A DNA stretch of 11,093 bases from Rubrobacteraceae bacterium (GTDB lineage Bacteria; Actinomycetota; Rubrobacteria; Rubrobacterales; Rubrobacteraceae): positions 1 through 11,093 of the forward strand of contig JACCSM010000183.1 of assembly GCA_013698525.1 (NCBI GenBank), in the 5' to 3' direction. Position numbers and translations under genes: made by a program. Positions within the stretch are counted from its first letter, which is position 1. Each line of letters opens with the position of its first letter. The notes below the pieces were generated by a model. The model was given only the letters and a program-made list of their open reading frames with translations. It did no database searches and was not told the origin of the DNA. This document shows positions 6,053 through 11,093 of this stretch, one piece after another.

Positions 6053-8086
6053 CTACATTTCGGGGAGGTGCGACGAGATCAGGTCGGTGTAGGTCCGCTG
6101 GCCTTTGGGGCGCAGATGGTAGCCGTCGTTGTAGAAGAGGTCAGGCCGGTCCGCGCTCGCCGAGTGCCAGTCGACAAGCACGGTGTTGGGGTATCTTTTC
6201 ACCCCTTCTGCGATCACCTCGTTGTTCGGCTCCTCCCAGGGTCGTGGCACTGTCACGTTGACGAATGCGACCCTGTCGACGCCAGAGAGTGTACGCATGA
6301 TCTGATCAAACTCCCCCTTGGTGAAGGTGCCATTGTTACCAAGGTGGACGACTACCACGTCCCCCAGCTGCCCCGAGGCGCGACGGTACTTCAGGATGTC
6401 GGTGGCGGCATAGACCTGTAGACCAACCTCCGCGTCAACGACCGTAAGCCCCTTTATATCCTTCTGCAGTCTTCCGACAGCGCCGAGCATAACCGAGTCG
6501 CCGATGACGTTCACGGATCCGGAAAATTCGGAAGGGCCGGTTCGGCCGCTGTTCGAGGTGCTCTTCGCTGTGTTCTCTGGCTTCGCCCCCCCGCTCACTT
6601 TAGCGTCGGAGGTGCCGGCGCTCTCGTCGGCCATCCTCGCGTCGCGCGCCTTTCCTCTGTCCCTGGCGCTCTTGACCGGCGCCTTCTCGTGGTCTTCTTG
6701 TTCGAGGGATGGCTTGGCCTTCCGGAGACTGTTTATCCCGGTCGTGGAGGACCTGTCGTGCGTTTGCTCCACGGTATGTACGGACTTCATGGAGGCAAGA
6801 TAGGAGGGCTTCTCAGGCGGTTTAGCCTGGGCTACGGCTATGCCGAGCAGCGCGCAGGAGGCCAGTATGGGCACGAGGGCCCCGGCCCACTGGAGGCGGA
6901 GCCGGCGGCGCAGCGGTCCCTGCGCCTCGTGGAGCGTTCTCCAGGCCCTTCCAAGGGCCCCGCGGCGTATCGGTGTCTCGACATAACGGTAGGAGAGGTG
7001 CGCCAGGACGACCGTCAGGGTCAGGCGCAGGGCGAGCAGGGGCAACCCGTCGATCGGCACGTCGAGGTCAGGGCGGGTCACCATGAACACCGGCCAGTGC
7101 CAGAGGTAGATGCCGTAGGAGCGTACTCCGACCCAGCGCAGCGGGGCCGAGCCGAGCAGACGCGCGCCTATAAGCGTATAAGGGTTGACGACGACCATGA
7201 TCGTTGCAGTCGTCGCAAGCGCGACGAGCGCGAAGCCGCCATTGTAGAGGAAGGGCTCAAACTCACCGAGGTTGAGGAAGAACCAGACCAGGGCCCCCAG
7301 CGCGGCGAAGCCGACAACGTCGAGCAGGAGTGGGGCAGTCCACCCCCAGCGGCGTCTGAGCCGTCCCCGACTGGAAAGCCTGTGCCTGTGATGGCGGGTC
7401 TCCGAAGGACTGTAATTCTCGCCCGGTGACCACAGAAAGGCGAGCGCGGCCCCGCAGAGCAACCCCGTAGCACGCGTGTCCGTTCCATAGTAGATTCTGG
7501 AAGGATCCACACCAGGCGCGTAAATGAGCGCCATAGCCACCGCCGATGCCACAGCGCCGAAGAGCGTGACGGTCAAGACGCGCCGTCGCCGCAGGCGCGT
7601 CGCCCCGAAATAAAGCCCGAGGGTGAGAATCGGCGGCCAGATCAGATAGAACTGCTCTTCGACGGCGAGCGACCACAGATGCTGTAGCAGCGAAGGACGC
7701 CCGACGGCCTCGAAGTAAGACTCCTGGCCGAAGATCAGGTACCAGTTGGTCACGTAACCGAAAGCAGCCAGCACGTCGCCGCGCAGCCCTGCGACCTCTC
7801 CGGGCAGGAAGACCACGGCGAAGGCCAGGCTAACCACGAGCAACACGTAGAGCGCGGGGAGAAGCCTCCTCGCGCGCCGCAGCCAGAAGGTCGTCAGGTC
7901 GATGCGGCCCCTCTGGCGCCACTCCGCGAGCAACAGAGCGGTGATCAAGTAGCCGCTGATGACAAAGAAGACCTCGACCCCGAGGAAGCCGCCAGGGATC
8001 CAGGACAGGTCGGCGTGGTAAAGGAGTACGGCGATGACGGCGAGCGCGCGCAGGCCGTCGAGGCCCGGCCTGTAAGGCAGCCGCAC
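6053..8086 (-). CDS. OatA-like acyltransferase: membrane acyltransferase-3 domain plus C-terminal SGNH domain
   Basis: A 677-residue membrane enzyme predicted to move acyl (usually acetyl) groups across the membrane and onto an extracytoplasmic glycan such as peptidoglycan or another wall polymer. Residues 1-375 are an acyltransferase-3 domain of about ten helices, with the conserved PGLDGLRALAV start, the His in LLYHADL, the Arg-rich RRARRLLPALY, LWSLAVEEQFYLIWP with its conserved Glu, and YGIYLWHWPVF. After another helix (about 400-420) comes a charged low-complexity linker of about 100 residues. A SGNH/GDSL domain (about 522-677) follows, with Ser in IGDSVMLG (Ser531), Asn in LGNNG (Asn584), and Asp and His in DGYHLRP (654 and 657). 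This is the OatA-type fusion layout. The start is a GTG at 8086 without a strong ribosome site. No export or glycosyltransferase genes are adjacent, so the glycan is undetermined. Confidence 0.88.
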   Translation of the reverse strand: MRLPYRPGLDGLRALAVIAVLLYHADLSWIPGGFLGVEVFFVISGYLITALLLAEWRQRGRIDLTTFWLRRARRLLPALYVLLVVSLAFAVVFLPGEVAGLRGDVLAAFGYVTNWYLIFGQESYFEAVGRPSLLQHLWSLAVEEQFYLIWPPILTLGLYFGATRLRRRRVLTVTLFGAVASAVAMALIYAPGVDPSRIYYGTDTRATGLLCGAALAFLWSPGENYSPSETRHHRHRLSSRGRLRRRWGWTAPLLLDVVGFAALGALVWFFLNLGEFEPFLYNGGFALVALATTATIMVVVNPYTLIGARLLGSAPLRWVGVRSYGIYLWHWPVFMVTRPDLDVPIDGLPLLALRLTLTVVLAHLSYRYVETPIRRGALGRAWRTLHEAQGPLRRRLRLQWAGALVPILASCALLGIAVAQAKPPEKPSYLASMKSVHTVEQTHDRSSTTGINSLRKAKPSLEQEDHEKAPVKSARDRGKARDARMADESAGTSDAKVSGGAKPENTAKSTSNSGRTGPSEFSGSVNVIGDSVMLGAVGRLQKDIKGLTVVDAEVGLQVYAATDILKYRRASGQLGDVVVVHLGNNGTFTKGEFDQIMRTLSGVDRVAFVNVTVPRPWEEPNNEVIAEGVKRYPNTVLVDWHSASADRPDLFYNDGYHLRPKGQRTYTDLISSHLPEM

Positions 8087-8254
8087 CTCAGATGTGCCTG
8101 GCGTTGCAAGAGCACGTCTGTACGGTCCCTTGCCGCCGATCGCGGCGTCGGCTATCTGCGGTTGTCGCAGCGTATGTTTCGTAGGTTCCCGCCCTCCGAG
8201 AGTAGGAAGGTGATCCTAGCACAGTCTCAAAGGGCTATGCAGGGTCAGGCTGAT

Positions 8255-8294
8255 GGAAGAGTACTACATATAGTACTAATTGCCAGACTCTTCC
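8255..8294. promoter_or_regulatory. Nested inverted repeats upstream of the acyltransferase gene
   Basis: AGTACTA-CATA-TAGTACT (8260-8277) is a perfect 7-bp dyad with a 4-bp spacer. It is enclosed by GGAAGAGT (8255-8262) and ACTCTTCC (8287-8294), an 8-bp inverted repeat. The core is AT-rich in GC-rich surroundings and lies about 170 bp upstream of the acyltransferase GTG, so it may be an operator or promoter. TACTAT and TATATG on the minus strand are possible -10 sequences. The rest of 8087-8331 shows only a small hairpin (8132-8146) and no gene. Confidence 0.4.
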
Positions 8295-8331
8295 TGCTGG
8301 GGTTGGATCATGCCCCGACCGTTACCGGGCC

Positions 8332-8630
8332 TCAGAGGTTGTGTGACCTTGGAATAACCTCGAAACTAGAGCTGTCGCTGCTACGTGGCACTACCTCCAG
8401 TTGCCAGTCGGTGCGTTCGACCAACTCCGGAGCTTCTCTCCTGCGTAAGCACTATCCGCCCAGATGAGTTCCAGGCGCAGCCTCCTCTGAGGACGTAGAA
8501 GATGGGGTCGAGAACCTCCTTGACGGAATGCTTTCGTGGTCGGCCACGCGGTTCGGGGGACGGTTGGTAGTGGGGCGCGGTGACCCCATTCGGCATCGGT
8601 GATCTCAGTAGGGTAGCATCTGCGTCGCAT
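8332..8630 (-). pseudogene. Decayed IS5-family transposase remnant (internally deleted, frameshifted)
   Basis: Three minus-strand frames must be joined to read the protein. From an ATG at 8630 one frame gives YPTEITDAEW, the typical N-terminus of IS5-family transposases. A second frame then gives EPRGRPRKHSVKEVL and FYVLRGGCAW, the conserved N-terminal domain. The sequence then jumps to LIWADSAYAGEKL, the region around the second catalytic Asp. A third frame gives LVERTDWQLEVVPR and FEVIPR before a TGA at 8332-8334. Roughly 110-130 residues between GCAW and LIWAD are missing, including the first catalytic Asp, and the terminal RWVVERT-type motif with the catalytic Glu is absent. It is inactive. 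It starts only 21 bp from the exporter stop codon. Terminal inverted repeats were not identified. Confidence 0.85.
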
Positions 8631-8651
8631 GCTAGGGACGGTAGAAGAGAA

Positions 8652-10073
8652 CTACCGCCTGCGTGACGCTTTGGCTGCGCGAAGGAGCCACAGCGCGGCC
8701 ACCACGCCGAGCGATGCGACGCCCGCGGCGAGAAAGAACGCGAACCTGTAACCTGCCACCAGCGCCTCGGCTCCGGGCTCTGAACCACCTGACAATGCCT
8801 CGGTGCGAATTGCCGCGAGGGTGAGAAGGGAGGCCAGCCCAAGCGCCGTTCCCACCTGCGCGGAAGTATTCATGAAACCCGAGGCCAGACCGCGCTTCTC
8901 TTCCTCCACCGCCGACGTTCCGCGGGCGGTGGAAGCGACCGAAGCGCAGCCAAGACCCAACCCGGACATGGCGGCGCCCGCGAGCGCGTAGGCTACGCCG
9001 CCCTCGGCCGTGATGCCAGCTGTGACGAGCGCCGCTGCCGCCACTACCGCGAGCCCCAGGGACATCGTTGCTCTGCCGCCTGCGCGGCCTGCGATCCGAC
9101 CTCCTAGCACGGAACCGGCGATCACGCAGAGGCTGAATGGCAACCCCGCTAGGCCCGCGAAGGACGCGGAGTAGCCCAGAGTGTTCTGCAGGTAGAGGGT
9201 GACCAGCACGCTAACCGGGACGGTGGTGGCGGTGAGCGCGAAGGCGACCAGGGCCGCCCCCACCAACCCGCGCAGGCGAAAGAGTCCCAAGGGGACCAGG
9301 GGATCGGTGACGCGCCGCTCCACGAGCACGAAGGCCCCGAACAATGCGGCGGCGAAGCCGAGTGTCGCCAGTGTGGGCCGCGAGCCAAAACCCGCCTCTC
9401 CGATCCGCGTGAGCCCCAGGACCAAGAGGACCAGTCCCCCGGTGACCGTTCCGGCTCCCAGGAGGTCCAACCCGCGGTGGGCCGAAGAGTCCTGGCTCTC
9501 GGGAAGAAGCACGTAAGAGAGCGCGATCCCCGCCGCGCCTACAGGGACATTGACGAAGAAGATCCACTCCCAGCCCAACACGTCGGTGATGAGGCCACCC
9601 AGGAGCAGGCCCGCTGCCCCGCCTCCCGCGGCCACCGCCGTCCAGGCGGCCACGGCGCGGTCGCGCTCCGGTCCCTCGGCGAAGATGGTGGTGATGATCG
9701 AGAGCGCTGCCGGGGCGGTGGTCGCCGCCCCGAGCCCCTGGATGGCGCGCGAGACCACCAGCATCTCCGGGGAGACCGAGAGCCCACAACAAAGCGAAGC
9801 CGCCGTGAACAAGGCCAGCCCCGCGACGAAGGTCTTCCTCCTGCCCCACAGGTCAGCCACCCTCCCGGCCAGAAGCAAGAAGCCCGCGAAGAACAGCACG
9901 TAGGCCGAAACCACCCACTGCAGACCCGCCTGCGAGAACCCGAGATCCTGCCCGATCGAGTGCAGGCCGACTATTACCGCGTTCACGTCCAGAACGTCCA
10001 CGAACTGCGCCACGCACAAGAGCACCAGCGCCGCTCTCTTGCGCTCGACCCGAGTGCCCCTTCTTGCGTCCAC
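8652..10073 (-). CDS. MFS exporter of the DHA2 (14-helix, EmrB/QacA-like) family
   Basis: A 473-residue inner-membrane protein predicted to export drugs or metabolites by proton antiport. It has the family marks in order: a first helix with DVLDVNAVIVG; motif A between helices 2 and 3 (GRVADLWGRRKTF); helix 4 with RAIQGLGAA; and antiporter motif C in helix 5 (GGAAGLLLGGLI) followed by WEWIFFVNVPVG, typical of DHA2. About 14 hydrophobic segments can be counted. The GTG start at 10073 has GGAGG six bases upstream (10080-10084). In-frame extensions would translate through the operator region and are rejected. It is divergent from a LacI-type regulator. Transported substrate cannot be told from sequence. 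A weak hairpin (CGGTAG/CTACCG, 8639-8657) overlaps the stop codon and may end the transcript. Confidence 0.9.
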   Translation of the reverse strand: MDARRGTRVERKRAALVLLCVAQFVDVLDVNAVIVGLHSIGQDLGFSQAGLQWVVSAYVLFFAGFLLLAGRVADLWGRRKTFVAGLALFTAASLCCGLSVSPEMLVVSRAIQGLGAATTAPAALSIITTIFAEGPERDRAVAAWTAVAAGGGAAGLLLGGLITDVLGWEWIFFVNVPVGAAGIALSYVLLPESQDSSAHRGLDLLGAGTVTGGLVLLVLGLTRIGEAGFGSRPTLATLGFAAALFGAFVLVERRVTDPLVPLGLFRLRGLVGAALVAFALTATTVPVSVLVTLYLQNTLGYSASFAGLAGLPFSLCVIAGSVLGGRIAGRAGGRATMSLGLAVVAAAALVTAGITAEGGVAYALAGAAMSGLGLGCASVASTARGTSAVEEEKRGLASGFMNTSAQVGTALGLASLLTLAAIRTEALSGGSEPGAEALVAGYRFAFFLAAGVASLGVVAALWLLRAAKASRRR

Positions 10074-10093
10074 GATGCCCCTCCACCAGCCGA

Positions 10094-10119
10094 CTTTAAC
10101 GATATATTTAACGTTAAAG
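10094..10119. promoter_or_regulatory. Putative LacI-family operator between exporter and regulator
   Basis: TTTAACGTTAAA (10107-10118) is a perfect 12-bp palindrome with a central CG, the hallmark of LacI/GalR-family operators. A second half-site TTTAACG lies 12 bp to the left (10095-10101). CTTTAACG (10094-10101) and CGTTAAAG (10112-10119) therefore also form an 8-bp inverted repeat with a 10-bp AT-rich spacer. The element is 21 bp upstream of the exporter GTG and 19 bp upstream of the regulator GTG, and overlaps the AT-rich region where both promoters must lie. It is well placed for repression of both genes by the divergent regulator. Confidence 0.7.
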
Positions 10120-10137
10120 TAGTGTAGCATTGAGGTC

Positions 10138-11093
10138 GTGGGCCGCAAGAAGCTACAAGCAGGCGCGTCTTCGGGGGGTTCTGGCGGAAACCGCGTGACC
10201 CTCACGAGGATCGCCGAGGAGCTTGGTGTCTCCGCGATGACGGTCTCCAACGCTTACAACCACCCGGATCGGCTCTCGGAGGCTCTGAGGGAGCGGATCT
10301 TCGAGACGGCCGGGAAGCTCGGCTACCACGGTCCGGATCCCGTGGGGCGTTCGTTGAGGCGCCAGAGGACGGACGTGGTGGGGGTATTGTATTCGAACCC
10401 GCTTTCTTACGCCTTCGACGATCCGGCCGCGGTTTCTTTTCTGGGCGGCCTGAGCTCGGTCACCGAGGAAGCCGATCTGGGACTTCTGCTAGTGCCGGCA
10501 GCTGGGGGCGGAGCATCCGGAGAGCGCGACCCCCGTGCGGCGGCACGGGCCGCGGTGGACGGGTTCGTGATCTACTCGATGAGCGATGAGGAACCGTTGT
10601 TAGCAGCAGCTTTGGAAAGGCGATTACCCGCCGTGGTGGTGGACCAGCCCTGTAAGGAGGGAGTGCCCTTCGTGGGCGTCGACGACGAGGCAGCAGCCCG
10701 AACGGCGGCCGAGCACCTTGTTCATCTGGGACACGAGATGTTTGCCATCGTGTCGTTCGCACTCTCACCGGACGGCCGGGGCGGGATAGCGAACCCAGTA
10801 CGCCAAGAACGAGCGGCATTTCGCGTGAGCGGTCTGAGGCTGCAGGGCTACAGGGCTGCGTTGGAGGACGCCGGTCTGCTCTGGTCGAAGGTGCCCGTCT
10901 ACGAGTGTCCGGGAAGCTCCAAGGAATTCGGGCAGAGGGCGGCAGAGGCATTGCTCTCCCCAGAGCACAGGCCGACAGCCATCCTCGCTTCGAGCGACCA
11001 ACTCGCGCTGGGCGTCATCGCTTGGGCAACAGAACGGGGGCTTTCCGTACCCGAAGACGTTTCTGTGGTCGGCTTCGACGACATCCCTGCAGC
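10138..11093 (+). CDS. LacI-family transcriptional regulator (3' end beyond window)
   Basis: Open from a GTG at 10138 to the window edge, 318 codons. Residues 20-75 are a LacI-type DNA-binding head: [21 protein letters not shown] (helix-turn-helix), then [15 protein letters not shown], which includes the hinge helix with the conserved Leu that wedges into a central CG step. The rest is a periplasmic-binding-protein-like effector domain ([62 protein letters not shown] and [12 protein letters not shown]). Only about 20-40 residues should be missing. An in-frame GTG at 10195 begins exactly at the helix-turn-helix and is an alternative start. For the GTG at 10138, TAGCAT (10125-10130) lies about 7 bases upstream, which would fit a leaderless transcript. 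It probably represses the divergent exporter and itself. The effector is unknown. Confidence 0.92.
   Translation, partial: MGRKKLQAGASSGGSGGNRVTLTRIAEELGVSAMTVSNAYNHPDRLSEALRERIFETAGKLGYHGPDPVGRSLRRQRTDVVGVLYSNPLSYAFDDPAAVSFLGGLSSVTEEADLGLLLVPAAGGGASGERDPRAAARAAVDGFVIYSMSDEEPLLAAALERRLPAVVVDQPCKEGVPFVGVDDEAAARTAAEHLVHLGHEMFAIVSFALSPDGRGGIANPVRQERAAFRVSGLRLQGYRAALEDAGLLWSKVPVYECPGSSKEFGQRAAEALLSPEHRPTAILASSDQLALGVIAWATERGLSVPEDVSVVGFDDIPA

Noticed and set aside
5302..6261. Long plus-strand open frame (319 codons)
   Set aside because: Composition is unlike a protein (many Arg, Gly and Pro runs, no domain), it lacks a ribosome site, and it overlaps the coiled-coil gene and the 3' end of the acyltransferase gene in other frames.
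6689..7429. Long plus-strand frame opposite the acyltransferase gene
   Set aside because: It is a shadow of the minus-strand gene, which has clear catalytic motifs; the antisense product has no domain.
9211..9849. Long minus-strand frame inside the exporter gene
   Set aside because: It is an out-of-frame reading of the GC-rich exporter gene, full of Gly/Arg and without membrane helices.
10074..10250. N-terminal extension of the exporter through the intergenic region
   Set aside because: It would translate the operator palindrome and overlap the regulator gene. The GTG at 10073 has a well-placed GGAGG.

Overview
The window looks like a chromosomal stretch of a high-GC Gram-positive (actinobacterial) genome. 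The coding sequences are GC-rich at third codon positions, GTG starts are common, one surface protein carries an LPXTG-type sortase signal, and the LacI/MFS pair is of an actinobacterial type. A deep-branching genus such as Rubrobacter would fit, but that is an inference from style and gene families; no marker gene is present.

Left part (1-3141). The tail of an unidentified gene on the + strand (ends at 129) is followed by an intergenic block built from repeated TCAGC/GCTGA words and two GC-rich hairpins. A D-amino-acid oxidase gene (minus, 263-1249) is transcribed away from a thiamine-diphosphate (ThDP) enzyme of the acetolactate-synthase/2-oxo-acid-decarboxylase superfamily (plus, 1355-3007). 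The two start about 105 bp apart. The oxidase would release 2-oxo acids, and the ThDP enzyme belongs to a superfamily that consumes 2-oxo acids, so a small catabolic pair is a reasonable but unproven reading. A perfect 20-bp stem (3098-3141) closes this block.

Middle part (3210-5279). Two minus-strand genes encode exported proteins. One is a signal-peptide protein with five TolB/PD40-type beta-propeller blades, encoded by near-identical repeats of about 132 bp. The other, upstream of it, is a sortase-anchored protein with RTX-like calcium-binding repeats, a Thr/Gly-rich stalk of about 100 residues and an LPNTG cell-wall sorting signal. The 414 bp between them is unusually rich in dyad symmetries.

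Right-centre part (5280-8651). A 560-bp interval has no convincing intact gene. It is followed by a 68-residue coiled-coil protein (plus, 5840-6046). This converges within 6 bp on a 677-residue OatA-like membrane acyltransferase with a C-terminal SGNH domain (minus, 6053-8086), which probably O-acetylates a cell-envelope glycan. Upstream of the acyltransferase lie a dyad-symmetric element and a decayed, internally deleted IS5-family transposase (8332-8630).

Right part (8652-11093). A DHA2-type MFS drug/metabolite exporter (minus, 8652-10073) is divergent from a LacI-family regulator (plus, 10138 to beyond the window edge). The AT-rich region between them carries overlapping inverted repeats, including a CG-centred palindrome, which is the classic form of a LacI-family operator. 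This is most simply a self-regulated, inducible efflux module. No rRNA, tRNA or CRISPR array was seen.
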